64,000 nucleotides of DNA from positions 761,001 through 825,000 of the forward strand of contig NZ_CP104002.1 in NCBI RefSeq assembly GCF_029201565.1, read 5' to 3'. This document shows positions 1 through 8,999 of this stretch, one piece after another; position 1 is the first letter of the stretch, and each line of letters begins with the position of its first letter. The stretch is from Devosia sp. SD17-2. GTDB lineage: Bacteria; Pseudomonadota; Alphaproteobacteria; Rhizobiales; Devosiaceae. Position numbers and translations under genes: made by a program. Below the pieces are notes generated by a model. It did no database searches. It saw only the letters and a program-made list of their open reading frames with translations, and was not told the origin of the DNA.

Positions 1-116
1 CCCCAAACGATCAACGCCCCCGTGTGCTCTGTGAGCGTGGCAAGGTCAAGGCTGAAAGCCGGGTGTTTCGTTCGCGTGCTGGTCGGCGACCCGAAAGGCC
101 GTGGCGTGCCGGGTGA

Positions 117-649
117 TCAGCTTGGATCTGCGCGCATGAAGAGGCCGGGATAGTTGGTCACGATGCCTTTGTCGTCCACTTCCAGAATGGCCTCGAAGTC
201 GGCGGACCGGAAGCGAAAGTGGGTGTCGTCGATCTTGGTATAGAGTTGCTCTGTGCGCTGGACGGCCATGGTCGTGGCGTCGATCCAGGCCATCGCGAAG
301 CGAACGGGCTGATCGGCCCAATCAGTGCGCCAGATGGGCAGGGAATTGGTCAGCGGGGTCGCCAGATATCGACATCAAGGCACCCGCGCAGCGCATCGAT
401 GGGTTCGGCGCGGTCGTCGGACCAGCCGCCCGTGCCATCGGCAAAAAGTTCAAGGCTCTTGCCGTCGGCGCGCTCGATCTTGACGGTGCGAACATGGCCG
501 CGCTCATCGAGTTTGAGCCGATAGAACAAGCCGAAATCGGGCCCGATAATGGCGCTGCGAATGCGCGTGTCGCGGCCGTTGGCGATGACGTGGCAATGCT
601 CGATGCTGGCGGGGTCGAGGCCCTGCCAACGGATGGATTTGTTGAGCAT
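117..649 (-). pseudogene. Glycolipid-binding family (DUF1089) gene, frameshifted
   Basis: The frame starting at the ATG at 649 (MLNKSIRWQGLD...) gives 99 codons and stops at 350. Skipping the frame by one base near 355-362 opens a second half that continues with TPLTNSLPIWR and ends at the TGA at 117-119. The family (PF06475, putative glycolipid-binding) carries a D-I-x-A-T-P-x-T-N-T-L-P-I stretch, and the break falls exactly inside it, so one base seems to be missing. Restored, the protein would be about 177 residues, close to the usual family length. It is either a recent pseudogene or a sequencing error. The biochemical role of the family is poorly known. Confidence 0.75.
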
Positions 650-690
650 CTCGAGGCCCCCCTCTGCTCATGGCGCAATTTGGCTGCGCC

Positions 691-766
691 GTCATTGCCC
701 GGCGTTTCCGGGCAATCCATCTTGCCGTGTGATGGACCACCCGGACAAGCCGGGTGGTGACGACGG
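691..766. repeat. Palindromic intergenic repeat, family A, copy 1
   Basis: About 75 bp made of two hairpins: TTGCCCGGCGTTTCCGGGCAA-like (first 20 bases from 695) and CACCCGGACAAGCCGGGTG, joined by a short linker containing ATCCATC and ATGGA. A second copy in the same orientation lies at 55566-55640. It sits in the gap between the broken glycolipid-binding gene and gap. Confidence 0.75.
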
Positions 767-793
767 CGCGAGAATTTTTGATCCATTCGCCAC

Positions 794-821
794 AAAAAAA
801 AAGGCGCCCCGGAGGACGCCC
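794..821 (-). terminator. Rho-independent terminator of tkt-gap
   Basis: On the minus strand GGCGTCC, loop TCCG, GGGCGCC is followed by an uninterrupted run of nine T. It lies 25 bases past the gap stop codon. Confidence 0.85.
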
Positions 822-845
822 TTTCAGATTTGATTTTCGACCTGC

Positions 846-1853
846 TCAGAGGGTCTTGCCGAGGGCGACGGCGGTGTCGCTCATGCGGTTCGAGAAGCCC
901 CATTCATTGTCGTACCAGGACAGGATCGACACGAAATTGCCGCCGAGAACCTTGGTCTGATCAAGAGCCATGGTCGAGGAATGCGGGTCATGGTTGAAGT
1001 CGATCGAGACGTTCGGCACTTCGGTGTAGCCCAGGATGCCTTTGAGCTCGCCATCGGCGTACTTCTTGATCGCGGCGTTGATTTCTTCGGCGGTCACATC
1101 GCGGCTGGCGAGGAACTTGAGGTCGACGCAGGAGACGTTCGGGGTCGGCACGCGGACCGAGACGCCATCCAGCTTGCCCTTGAGCTCGGGCAGGACGAGG
1201 CCGATGGCCTTGGCTGCGCCGGTCGAGGTCGGGATCTGCGACAGTGCAGCAGCGCGGCCGCGATAGAGATCCTTGTGCATGGTGTCGAGCGTCGGCTGGT
1301 CACCGGTATAGGAATGGATGGTGGTCATCATTCCCTTTTCGATGCCGAATTCCTTGTGCAGCACATAGGCGACGGGCGCCAGGCAGTTGGTGGTGCACGA
1401 AGCGTTCGAGATCACCACGTCGTCCTTGGTCAGGCTCTGGTGGTTGATGCCGTAGACGATGGTCTTGTCCGCGCCGTCGCCGGGAGCCGAGATGATCACC
1501 TTCTTGGCACCGGCCTTGAGGTGAGCCGAGGCCTTTTCCTTACTGGTGAAGATGCCGGTGCATTCGAGCGCAATGTCCACGCCCATGGCGGCGTGCGGCA
1601 GGTTCGCCGGATCGCGCTCTGCGGTCACCTTGATCGGGCCACGGCCCACGTCGATGGTGTCGCCGGCAACAGTCACCTGATGCGGGAAACGGCCATGGAC
1701 GCTATCGAAGCGCAGCAGGTGCGCATTGGTTTCGACCGGGCCCAGATCATTGATGGCCACGACTTCGATATCGGTGCGGCCGGACTCGATGATGGCGCGC
1801 AAGACATTGCGGCCGATGCGGCCAAAGCCATTGATGGCGACGCGGACTGCCAT
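846..1853 (-). CDS. gap: Type I glyceraldehyde-3-phosphate dehydrogenase
   Basis: The 335-residue protein is full length for cytosolic NAD-dependent GAPDH, which oxidises and phosphorylates glyceraldehyde 3-phosphate to 1,3-bisphosphoglycerate. Seen in the sequence: the N-terminal Rossmann motif NGFGRIGR (residues 8-15), the acidic AINDL turn at about 33-37 that favours NAD over NADP, catalytic Cys153 in ASCTTNC and the partner His180 in [10 protein letters not shown]. It lies 47 bases behind tkt on the same strand, so the two are probably cotranscribed, and a strong terminator follows. pgk, which often comes next in this order, is not adjacent here. Confidence 0.97.
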   Translation of the reverse strand: MAVRVAINGFGRIGRNVLRAIIESGRTDIEVVAINDLGPVETNAHLLRFDSVHGRFPHQVTVAGDTIDVGRGPIKVTAERDPANLPHAAMGVDIALECTGIFTSKEKASAHLKAGAKKVIISAPGDGADKTIVYGINHQSLTKDDVVISNASCTTNCLAPVAYVLHKEFGIEKGMMTTIHSYTGDQPTLDTMHKDLYRGRAAALSQIPTSTGAAKAIGLVLPELKGKLDGVSVRVPTPNVSCVDLKFLASRDVTAEEINAAIKKYADGELKGILGYTEVPNVSIDFNHDPHSSTMALDQTKVLGGNFVSILSWYDNEWGFSNRMSDTAVALGKTL

Positions 1854-1900
1854 AGTAAACGCTCCTTTGGGGAGGATGGGAAAAGGGAGGCGGGGCTCTC

Positions 1901-3877
1901 TTACAACTGTGCGGTGACGGCTTCAACAACGGCCTTTGGCGTAATGCCAAAGTGTTGGTAGAGCGCATCAATCGGGCCAGAAGCACCGAAGGAGTTCATG
2001 CCCACGAAGCGACCCTTGTCGCCCAGGAGCTTGCCCCAGCCCATTTCGATGCCGGCTTCGACGGCGACCCGGGCACGGGCGGAACCGAGTACTTCGGCCT
2101 TGTAGGCGTCCGACTGCTTGGCGAAGAGCTCCATGGACGGCACCGAGACGACGCGGGCGGAGATGCCCTGCTCGTTGAGCAGCTTCTGGGCTTCAACGGC
2201 GATGGCGACTTCCGAACCGGTGGCGAAGATCACCGCCTGGGCATCGGCCGAGCCGACCAGCGTATAGGCGCCCTTGGCCGACTTGTTCTCGGCGGAAGCC
2301 TCGGTGCGCACGGCCGGCAGGTTCTGGCGGGACAGCGCCAGGATCGACGGCGACTTCTGGGTTTCCATGGCGAGCTGCCAGCACTCGGCAGTTTCCATCG
2401 CGTCAGCAGGACGGAAGACGAGAAGGTTCGGGATGGCGCGCAGGGCGGCCAGATGTTCCACCGGCTGGTGGGTCGGGCCGTCTTCGCCGAGACCGATGGA
2501 GTCGTGGGTCATCACATAGATGACGCGCTGTTCCATGAGGGCCGAGAGGCGGATGGCGGGGCGGGCATAGTCGGTGAAGACCATGAAGGTGCCGCCATAG
2601 GGGATGAGGCCGCCGTGCAGGGCAACGCCGTTCATCGCCGCGGCCATTTCATGCTCGCGGATGCCGTACATCATGTAGCGGCCGTCGCGGCTGTTGGCCT
2701 GGAAGGGCAGGGTCTCTGGCGTATTGGTGAGGTTCGAGCCGGTGAGGTCGGCGGAGCCGCCAAGGGTTTCGGGAACGACCTTGTTGATCACTTCCAGCGC
2801 CATCTGGCTGGACTTGCGGGTCGCGACCTTCGGCTTGTCTGCAGCCAGTTTTTCCTTATACGCGGCCATGGTGGCAGCGAATTCGGACGGCAGGGCACCG
2901 GACATGCGGCGGGTGAATTCGGCCTTCTTGTCAGACTGGGCGAGGCGGGCTTCCCACTCGCCTCGGACGTTCTGGCTGCGGGTGCCGGCAGCGCGCCAGG
3001 CGTCGAGGATGGCAGCGGGGACTTCAAAGGCGGGATAGGTGATGCCGAGCGCGGCCTTGGCGCCAGCCAGTTCTTCGGCGCCGAGCGGCGAGCCGTGGAC
3101 CTTTTCGGTGCCAGCCTTCTTGGGCGCGCCGAAGCCGATGGTGGTCTTGGCGGCGATGAGGGTCGGCTTGTCGGTCGAGGCCTTGGCTTCGATCAGGGCC
3201 TTTTCGATGGCGTCCTGGTCATGGCCGTCGATCTCGATAGTGTTCCAGCCGACGGCCTTGAAGCGCGCGATCTGGTCGGTCGAGTCGGAGTTGGACACCT
3301 TGCCGTCGATGGTGATGTCGTTGTTGTCCCAGATCACGATCAGCTTGTTGAGCTTGAGGTGACCGGCAAGGGAGATGGCTTCCTGGGAGATGCCTTCCAT
3401 CAGGCACCCGTCACCAGCGAGCACATAGGTATGGTGATCGACGAGGTCGGAGCCGAACTCTGCAGCGAGCTTGGCTTCGGCAACGGCAAAGCCAACCGAA
3501 TTGGCAAGGCCCTGGCCGAGCGGGCCAGTGGTGGTTTCGATGCCGGTGGCGTGGCCGAATTCGGGGTGACCAGCGGTCTTGGCACCGAGCTGGCGGAAAT
3601 TCTTGACCTGGTCGATGGTCATGTCCTCATAGCCCAGAAGATAGAGCGAGGAATAGAGCAGCATCGAGCCGTGGCCGGCCGAGAGGATGAAGCGATCGCG
3701 ATCGGCCCAATGGGGATTGGCGGGGTCGAACTTCATCACCTTGGTGAAGAGGACGGTCGCGATATCCGCACAACCCATGGGCAGACCCGGATGCCCGGAA
3801 TTAGCCTTTTCGACCGCATCCATGGATAGCGACCGGATTGCATTGGCCAAATCGTTCTGCTGGGTTGTGTTTGTCAT
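1901..3877 (-). CDS. tkt: Transketolase
   Basis: Thiamine-diphosphate enzyme that moves two-carbon ketol units in the pentose-phosphate and Calvin pathways. The TPP-binding segment begins GDGCLMEG and ends WDNN, the family GDG-(x)n-NN signature. [16 protein letters not shown] and [12 protein letters not shown] are also typical. I chose the ATG at 3877 ([13 protein letters not shown]), giving 658 residues, the normal size. GAAAG lies ten bases before it, whereas the ATG 21 bases further upstream has no visible ribosome site. It is the first gene of a two-gene operon with gap. The region 3878-4113 separates it from the divergent DUF4164-zapA pair and must hold both promoters. Confidence 0.96.
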   Translation of the reverse strand: MTNTTQQNDLANAIRSLSMDAVEKANSGHPGLPMGCADIATVLFTKVMKFDPANPHWADRDRFILSAGHGSMLLYSSLYLLGYEDMTIDQVKNFRQLGAKTAGHPEFGHATGIETTTGPLGQGLANSVGFAVAEAKLAAEFGSDLVDHHTYVLAGDGCLMEGISQEAISLAGHLKLNKLIVIWDNNDITIDGKVSNSDSTDQIARFKAVGWNTIEIDGHDQDAIEKALIEAKASTDKPTLIAAKTTIGFGAPKKAGTEKVHGSPLGAEELAGAKAALGITYPAFEVPAAILDAWRAAGTRSQNVRGEWEARLAQSDKKAEFTRRMSGALPSEFAATMAAYKEKLAADKPKVATRKSSQMALEVINKVVPETLGGSADLTGSNLTNTPETLPFQANSRDGRYMMYGIREHEMAAAMNGVALHGGLIPYGGTFMVFTDYARPAIRLSALMEQRVIYVMTHDSIGLGEDGPTHQPVEHLAALRAIPNLLVFRPADAMETAECWQLAMETQKSPSILALSRQNLPAVRTEASAENKSAKGAYTLVGSADAQAVIFATGSEVAIAVEAQKLLNEQGISARVVSVPSMELFAKQSDAYKAEVLGSARARVAVEAGIEMGWGKLLGDKGRFVGMNSFGASGPIDALYQHFGITPKAVVEAVTAQL

Positions 3878-4113
3878 CGGCAAGCCGCTTTCTTTCATTA
3901 AAGAAGGCTGGAGAAACTGGGAAGAAGAGGCCTCCAGACCTCCTCCCAAAGGCGCGGTTGAGGCATAACAGGTTCGGCCCTTGTGTCAATGTCAACGGCC
4001 GGTTTCACGTAGCCTGCAGGCCCAAATTTCGGGGGTTTGGCGGGTGGAGCAGTTGCAAAGCCGGGTCGGCTGGGGCAGGGTCGGGTCAATGCGTATTGAG
4101 GATGGTTGCCGCC

Positions 4114-4401
4114 ATGAGTGAGATGGATGCGGAAAACGGTCTGGTCGCAGCATCAGCCCGCTTCGACCGGGCGATGGAGCGCATGGAGCAAAGCCTGCGC
4201 GATCTCACTGCCCGCATGCAGAGATTGAACCGTATCGAGGTGGATACGCAGCGCCTCGTACACGAGCGTTCGCGCCTTGCCACCGAGCTCGACAAGACGT
4301 CGGCCCGCGCCAAGCGTCTCGACGACGGTGCCCACGAAGTGGCCCGGCGACTGGTCGTTGCCATGGAAACAGTGCGCGAAGTTCTGGCCAAGGCGGAGTA
4401 G
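4114..4401 (+). CDS. DUF4164 coiled-coil protein preceding zapA
   Basis: A 95-residue, heptad-rich protein (RFDRAMERMEQSLRDLTARM...) of the PF13747 (DUF4164) family, found mainly in Hyphomicrobiales directly before zapA. It has no signal peptide or membrane segment and should be a cytoplasmic coiled coil. The stop codon lies three bases before the zapA ATG, so the two are cotranscribed. A role in division or in helping ZapA is an inference from position only. The start is uncertain: ATG codons at 4102, 4114 and 4123 are in frame, and GAGG at 4097-4101 suits 4114 best. Confidence 0.8.
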   Translation: MSEMDAENGLVAASARFDRAMERMEQSLRDLTARMQRLNRIEVDTQRLVHERSRLATELDKTSARAKRLDDGAHEVARRLVVAMETVREVLAKAE

Positions 4402-4404
4402 GCG

Positions 4405-4779
4405 ATGCCCGAGGTAAATGTCGAGATCAATGGTCGCCGCTATCGCATGGCCTGCGAGGAGGGCCAGCAGAAGCATCTGATCGCGCTGGCGGAGCGTTTC
4501 AACACCCAGGTCGAAGCGCTCAAGGGCGCCGTCGGCGAAATCGGTGATACACGCCTCACCGTCATGGCCGGCATTGCCGTGGTCGATGAACTGGCCGAGG
4601 CCGAAAAGAAGATCGCCCGGCTCGAGGCGGAAGTGGCCGAGCTGACCCAGGCCGGCCACGAGATCGCCGACGAACTCGAGCGGACCGAGCAGACTTTTGC
4701 TGCAAAGCTCGAAGATGCCACCCGTGTTCTGGAAACGGTCGCCAGCACGCTGGATGCCACGGCACCGCTGCCGAGCTGA
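4405..4779 (+). CDS. zapA: Cell division protein ZapA
   Basis: A 124-residue ZapA-family protein. The N-terminal half (VNVEINGRRYRMACEEGQQ, ALAERFN) matches the small head domain that binds FtsZ, and the rest (residues 60-110) is a long coiled coil used for dimer and tetramer formation. ZapA bundles FtsZ filaments at the midcell ring. The order zapA - 6S RNA - 5-FCL seen here is widely conserved in proteobacteria and supports the call. Confidence 0.92.
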   Translation: MPEVNVEINGRRYRMACEEGQQKHLIALAERFNTQVEALKGAVGEIGDTRLTVMAGIAVVDELAEAEKKIARLEAEVAELTQAGHEIADELERTEQTFAAKLEDATRVLETVASTLDATAPLPS

Positions 4780-4841
4780 GACGGTCGTCCCGCCACAAAC
4801 GTGCGTTATGTAAACTCTCTGCGAAAAAGCTGCATGCGCTG

Positions 4842-4870
4842 TTTGCAGCGGCGCTTCGAAGCGCCTATAT
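4842..4870 (+). promoter_or_regulatory. Probable 6S RNA promoter with palindromic spacer
   Basis: TTTGCA at 4842-4847 and CTATAT at 4865-4870 are 17 bases apart, the ideal sigma-70 spacing, and lie about seven bases before the expected 6S RNA start. The spacer contains the perfect 14-bp palindrome GCGCTTCGAAGCGC (4851-4864). Confidence 0.55.
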
Positions 4871-4876
4871 CTGTGT

Positions 4877-5034
4877 CGCTGCCCGGCGCGTGAGGACTTC
4901 ATATTCCTGGGGCCTTAATCGATCTTGAGGGAGCTGTCCCTGACCGGGCCCGTGGGCTCGGACATACGGCGCCCACCTACGTAAGTAGGTTCCCGGGATC
5001 GCACGTCCCACGGCCAGGGTGGCCCCTATTTCTC
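4877..5034 (+). ncRNA. ssrS: 6S RNA
   Basis: The stretch lies between zapA and the 5-formyltetrahydrofolate cyclo-ligase gene, the classical location of ssrS. It carries the features I know from alphaproteobacterial 6S RNAs: TTCCTGGGGCCTTAATCGAT near 4902, GGGAGCTGTCCC, the CCGTGGGCTCGGACATACGG arm, GCGCCCACCTACG, and the closing arm CCCACGGCCAGGGTGGCCCC. GCTGCCCGGC at 4878-4887 pairs with GCCAGGGTGGC at 5013-5023 to close the long rod. 6S RNA mimics an open promoter and holds sigma-70 RNA polymerase. The ends are accurate to a few bases only. Confidence 0.88.
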
Positions 5035-5065
5035 TGGTGAGCAAAGTCGAGGGCTGGAAACCGGC

Positions 5066-5653
5066 ATGGCGGATGAGGCGATGGACGCGGCAAAAGCCGC
5101 ATTGCGCAGGGATGCGCATGCACGGCGTGCCGCCATTCCGCCCGATACCCGCAGCGAACATGCCGCCTCGATCGCCGCGCTGTTCTTCCGGCATATTGAT
5201 TATGGTCCCGGCGATATCATCGCTGGCTATTGGCGCATTCGCGACGAGACCGACTGCAAGCCCATCCTCATTCGCCTGATGGACAGTGGACAAAAGGTCG
5301 TCCTGCCGGTCGTGGCGGGCGACGACGCGCCGCTCGATCTGCGCGTCTGGGAAGCCGATGCCCCGCTCTATGAGGCCGGTTTCGGGACTCTGGCGCCGTC
5401 CGATCTGGCGCCGCGCGCCGTTCCCGACCTAATTCTGGTCCCGCTCCTCGGCTTTGACGGCAAGGGTACGCGGCTCGGCTATGGCGGCGGCTATTACGAC
5501 CGCACCATCGCTGCGCTCGAGAAAAAACCACGCCTCGTGGGGCTGGCTTATGCGGCCCAGGAATTTGACGAAATACCGCGCGAGGCGCATGACGTGCCGC
5601 TGGATGCAGTTGTAACAGAAGAGGGCGTCCGGTTCTTCGGCGCGACGGAATGA
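5066..5653 (+). CDS. 5-formyltetrahydrofolate cyclo-ligase
   Basis: A 195-residue protein of the 5-FCL/YgfA family, which uses ATP to turn 5-formyl-THF into 5,10-methenyl-THF. The conserved C-terminal block PLLGFDGKGTRLGYGGGYYD is present around residues 132-151, together with basic residues near the N-terminus (AKAALRRDAHARR). It follows 6S RNA directly, as in many proteobacteria, and its end overlaps the next gene by four bases (ATGA), which implies translational coupling. An in-frame ATG at 5081 preceded by GAGGCG is an alternative start. Confidence 0.93.
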   Translation: MADEAMDAAKAALRRDAHARRAAIPPDTRSEHAASIAALFFRHIDYGPGDIIAGYWRIRDETDCKPILIRLMDSGQKVVLPVVAGDDAPLDLRVWEADAPLYEAGFGTLAPSDLAPRAVPDLILVPLLGFDGKGTRLGYGGGYYDRTIAALEKKPRLVGLAYAAQEFDEIPREAHDVPLDAVVTEEGVRFFGATE

Positions 5654-6465
5654 GACTATTGTTTTTGGGTGATGTGGTGGGTCGGTCTGGTCGCGACGCG
5701 GTCAGCGAGCGCCTGCCGGGGCTGATCGCACGCCACGGTTTCGACTTCGTCGTGGTCAACGGCGAGAATGCCAGCCATGGCAAGGGTCTTATCGAACCCC
5801 ATTACCGTCTGTTGCGCGATGCCGGCGCCGATATCGTCACCCTGGGTGACCACGCTTTCGACCAGCGCGAGACGCTGAGCTTTATCGAGCGCGAGGGCAC
5901 GCTGATCCGGCCGATCAACATGGTGGCTGGTACGCCCGGGCGGGGCGCCATGATGGTCGAGGGCCGCAATGGTCATCGCGTGCTGGTGATCAACGCCCTC
6001 GGGCGCGTGTTCATGCCGCCGATCGACGATCCTTTCCGCGCTGTCGAAGCTGCCATCGCCGCCTGCCCGTTGGGCGAGGTGGCCGACGCCATCATCGTTG
6101 ACTTCCACACCGAGGCGACCTCGGAGATCCAGGCCATGGGCTTCTTCCTCGATGGCAAGGCCACGCTGGTGGTGGGCACGCATACCCATATCCCGACTTC
6201 GGATCATCGCATCCTGCGCAATGGCACGGCGCTGATGGCCGATGCCGGCATGTGCGGCGACTTCGACAGCATTATCGGGGTCGAGGCCGACGAGCCGCTC
6301 AACCGCTTCCTCACCGGCATTCCCAATGGCCGCTTCACGCCGGCCGACGGGGAGGCGACGCTTTGCGGTGTGGCCGTCGAGACCGATCCGCGGACCGGTC
6401 TTGCGATCAAGGTGATGCCGGTTCGTATCGGCGGAACGCTGGCCCAGGCAGAGCCGAATTTTTAG
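5650..6465 (+). CDS. YmdB-type metallophosphoesterase (TIGR00282 family)
   Basis: 271 residues with the YmdB layout: FLGDVVGRSGR at 5-15, VVNGENASHGKG, the GDHAFDQRE block, IIVDFHTEATSE and VVGTHTHIPTSD. These Asp, Asn, Glu and His residues bind the di-iron centre. Members hydrolyse 2',3'-cyclic nucleotides, and Bacillus YmdB affects biofilm formation and motility; the role in alphaproteobacteria is not settled. The gene overlaps the 5-FCL gene by four bases. Confidence 0.9.
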   Translation: MRLLFLGDVVGRSGRDAVSERLPGLIARHGFDFVVVNGENASHGKGLIEPHYRLLRDAGADIVTLGDHAFDQRETLSFIEREGTLIRPINMVAGTPGRGAMMVEGRNGHRVLVINALGRVFMPPIDDPFRAVEAAIAACPLGEVADAIIVDFHTEATSEIQAMGFFLDGKATLVVGTHTHIPTSDHRILRNGTALMADAGMCGDFDSIIGVEADEPLNRFLTGIPNGRFTPADGEATLCGVAVETDPRTGLAIKVMPVRIGGTLAQAEPNF

Positions 6466-6490
6466 GCCCTGCGGCCAGATGCCTTTTTTC
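6464..6490 (+). terminator. Possible terminator after the YmdB-like gene
   Basis: AGGC and GCCT flank a GGCCctgcGGCC element and are followed by six T. The stem is imperfect, so this is only a candidate. Confidence 0.4.
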
Positions 6491-6552
6491 GACTGACATT
6501 GTTTGCGCACATTTGCAGGATCGTTATGGTCTCGCCTCGGGCCGGGGGGCGG

Positions 6553-6945
6553 ATGATGGAGATAATGACTAAGATCAGTCGAACGGGGGGAGTGTTGCTG
6601 GCCTTGATCATGGTCCAGTCACTCGCAGCACAGGAAGATGTCCTCGTCCTTCCGGTTGAGCGGGCCACGGTGAGCGTCGATTCTGCGACCGGTGATCCTC
6701 TGCTCCTCATCTGGCTGTCACGCCAAGGGCGCGATGGCTTCACCGATTTTTCCAACGAGCATATCGGCAGCCGGGTTGACGTGATGGTCGATGGGGAGGT
6801 TCTGACCTCGCCCTTCATCCAGTCACCCATCCAGTCCGAGCTGTTGATGATCTCGGGGGGCTTTACCCAGGAAGAGGCCGAGATTCTGGCCAAAAAACTG
6901 ACGGCAGAGGATGGGGGCATCGGCGTACGCCCCTTTGCGCCCTAG
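6553..6945 (+). CDS. Exported protein resembling the SecD P1-head domain
   Basis: 130 residues from the ATG at 6553. A hydrophobic signal segment (GGVLLALIMVQSLAAQ) is followed by about 100 residues that resemble the head part of the SecD first periplasmic domain: STGDPLLLIWLSRQGRDGF, an IGSRVDVMVDGEVLTSPFIQ block and ISGGFTQEEAEILAKKL. In SecD this domain is part of a large membrane protein; here it stands alone without membrane helices apart from the signal. The function is unknown. An ATG at 6565 preceded by GGAG is another possible start. Confidence 0.7.
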   Translation: MMEIMTKISRTGGVLLALIMVQSLAAQEDVLVLPVERATVSVDSATGDPLLLIWLSRQGRDGFTDFSNEHIGSRVDVMVDGEVLTSPFIQSPIQSELLMISGGFTQEEAEILAKKLTAEDGGIGVRPFAP

Positions 6946-7044
6946 TTTTTCTGCGCGGGGAGAAGCGTCCCCCGCTTCACAATTGGCGCATGTTTGCATA
7001 TAAGGCCCCACCTATTCCCACAGTCATAGAGTTCGGGGTGACCG

Positions 7045-7791
7045 ATGGCCGGCCATTCACACGCCAAGAATATCATGCACCGCAAGGGCAAGTCGGACGC
7101 GATCCGGTCCAAGATCTTCTCCAAGCTTGCTCGCGAAATTACCGTGGCAGCGAAGATGGGCCAACCGGACCCGGCCTTTAATCCACGCCTTCGCCTCGCG
7201 ATCACCAATGCGCGCGCCCAGTCCATGCCCAAGGACAATATCGAACGCGCGGTGAAGAAAGCTTCCGGCGGCGATGCCGAGAATTATGATGAAATCCGCT
7301 ATGAGGGCTATGGTCCGGGTGGCGTGGCCGTCATCGTCGAGGCGCTGACCGACAACCGCAATCGCACCGCCTCGAACGTGCGCTCCTACTTCTCCAAGAA
7401 CGGTGGCGCCCTGGGTGAAACCGGCTCGGTCGGCTTCATGTTCGATCGCGTTGGCGAGATCACCTATCCGGCCGCTGTCGGTTCGGAAGACAAGGTCATG
7501 GAAGCCGCCATCGAGGCCGGCGCCGATGATGTCGAGAGCGATGAGGAAGGCCACTACATCTACACCAGCTTCGAAGGCATGGCCGAAGTCTCGGCCGCCC
7601 TCGAGAAGGTGCTGGGCGAGGCCGAGTCGGTGAAGGCGATCTGGAAGCCGCAGACCTCCACCATGATCGACGCCGACAAGGGCGCGACGCTGATGAAGCT
7701 TATCAATACGCTCGAAGAAGACGATGACGTGCAGAACGTCTACGCCAATTTCGAGTTGAGCGACGAAGACGCGGCCAAGCTGGCATCCTGA
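7045..7791 (+). CDS. yebC: YebC/PmpR family protein
   Basis: 248 residues, full length. The N-terminal signature [20 protein letters not shown] and [17 protein letters not shown] are diagnostic, and an acidic C-terminal half follows. The family was long called a transcriptional regulator; some recent work links members to translation of proline-rich stretches. In many proteobacteria yebC sits directly before ruvC, and here only a GGDEF gene on the opposite strand comes between them. A strong terminator follows. Confidence 0.95.
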   Translation: MAGHSHAKNIMHRKGKSDAIRSKIFSKLAREITVAAKMGQPDPAFNPRLRLAITNARAQSMPKDNIERAVKKASGGDAENYDEIRYEGYGPGGVAVIVEALTDNRNRTASNVRSYFSKNGGALGETGSVGFMFDRVGEITYPAAVGSEDKVMEAAIEAGADDVESDEEGHYIYTSFEGMAEVSAALEKVLGEAESVKAIWKPQTSTMIDADKGATLMKLINTLEEDDDVQNVYANFELSDEDAAKLAS

Positions 7792-7820
7792 TCGCTTCGG
7801 CACGAAGCGTTCGCGACACT

Positions 7821-7853
7821 AAAAAAGCCCCCGCCGTGTGCGGGGGCTTTTTG
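7821..7853 (+). terminator. Terminator of yebC
   Basis: AAGCCCCCGCC, loop GTGT, GCGGGGGCTT followed by TTT, with an A-run on the left, so it could also serve the convergent GGDEF gene. Confidence 0.88.
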
Positions 7854-7876
7854 TTGGCATGACCGCTGTGACCGGA

Positions 7877-8656
7877 TCAGGCACGCTTGCGCAGATCGAT
7901 CGCCGGCTCGTCAGTGGTGTACTGGATATTGGCGCAGTTCCGGCCGGCGCGCTTGGCGCCATAGAGCCGCTGGTCGGCGATGCGGAACAGTTCGGCAAAA
8001 CTTGAGGGCTGGTCGAATACCGCGCCACCAATGCTGACTGCAAGGCGATGATTGCGGCCGTCCGGAGCAAACTTGGAATGGTTGACCGAACGTCGAATGG
8101 CCTCCGCCATGGCTTCGGCCCCTGATTTGTCGACGCCGGGCATGAAGACTGCAAATTCCTCGCCGCCCATGCGGCCCACCAGATCGCCAGCGCGCAGCAC
8201 GCCGCGGATCGCCCGGGCGATGATCATCAGCGCCTCGTCGCCATTGTCATGGCCGAAGAGGTCGTTGATTACCTTGAAATTGTCGGCATCGATCATCAGC
8301 AGGGCGCCGGAATCGCGGCCTTCGCTGAGCTGGGTCTCGACCTTGGCGGTGAAGGCGCCGCGGTTGAGGCAGGCAGTGAGCCCATCGGTGCGCGCCACAA
8401 GGCCGAGCCGGCGATTGGTGATGGCGAGGCCGCGCAGCCGGATGCCGAGATAGAGGAACAGCGGCACGGCCATCAGGATCGGCAGCACGGTCGAGCTGAT
8501 GAGCGCGCGTTGCAGTGCCTCCGGAGCCAGGTCATGAAACATCACGGCGTTGAAGACGATGGCCACGAGAATGCAAGCCAGCGTGCCGAAAATCGTCCAG
8601 CGCGCGACGCTCGACCAACCGTGAGCAGAGTTTACCATCCGTGGGGACAGATGCAT
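7877..8656 (-). CDS. Membrane-bound GGDEF diguanylate cyclase
   Basis: A 259-residue protein from the ATG at 8656, which has AAGGTG upstream at good spacing; an in-frame GTG at 8737 is less convincing. Two membrane helices come first (TIFGTLACILVAIVFNAVMF and a second about 30 residues later), then a GGDEF domain with active-site GGEEF. RAGD lies five residues before GGEEF and fits the product-inhibition I-site (RxxD). It should make cyclic di-GMP from GTP. No sensory domain is visible. The cellulose synthase BcsA further right has a PilZ domain and could be one receiver, but no physical link is shown. Confidence 0.88.
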   Translation of the reverse strand: MHLSPRMVNSAHGWSSVARWTIFGTLACILVAIVFNAVMFHDLAPEALQRALISSTVLPILMAVPLFLYLGIRLRGLAITNRRLGLVARTDGLTACLNRGAFTAKVETQLSEGRDSGALLMIDADNFKVINDLFGHDNGDEALMIIARAIRGVLRAGDLVGRMGGEEFAVFMPGVDKSGAEAMAEAIRRSVNHSKFAPDGRNHRLAVSIGGAVFDQPSSFAELFRIADQRLYGAKRAGRNCANIQYTTDEPAIDLRKRA

Positions 8657-8999
8657 CGACGACACCTTTTTCGAACTGCGGGAAAGCAATAGTCGGTCAT
8701 TGCTGGCCATGCTGCGGCGAACCGTCGGCCGCGGCACGTCTTCCCTATTCGTTATCGGTGCCGTTGCTGCGGCAGATGGCGCAAGCCAGGCAACGGTATC
8801 GTTTCCATATAGCGTCCGATGACGTCATGATGATTCTTGCCCCCTGAGTTCCCGAGCCGAAAGGTAGACCCGCTTCCTGAACACCGCGTTCTCAAACAGT
8901 GGACAATTTTATCTATCCCGTGAATTGGTCATACCAGCGTGTTGCCAATTTGTTCACATTGGCCTTGGTAGTGTCGGGGAAGCTGCTAGAAGGAACGAC
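8657..8999. other. Intergenic region before ruvC
   Basis: No convincing gene. It holds TGACGTCA at 8819-8826 and the short inverted repeat TGGT-CAT-ACCA at 8926-8936, which resembles GntR-family operators. The ruvC ribosome site AAGGA lies at its right end. Confidence 0.4.

Noticed and set aside
1952..3829. A 625-codon open frame antisense to tkt
   Set aside because: It mirrors the G+C-rich codons of tkt, has no recognisable protein signature and no ribosome site.
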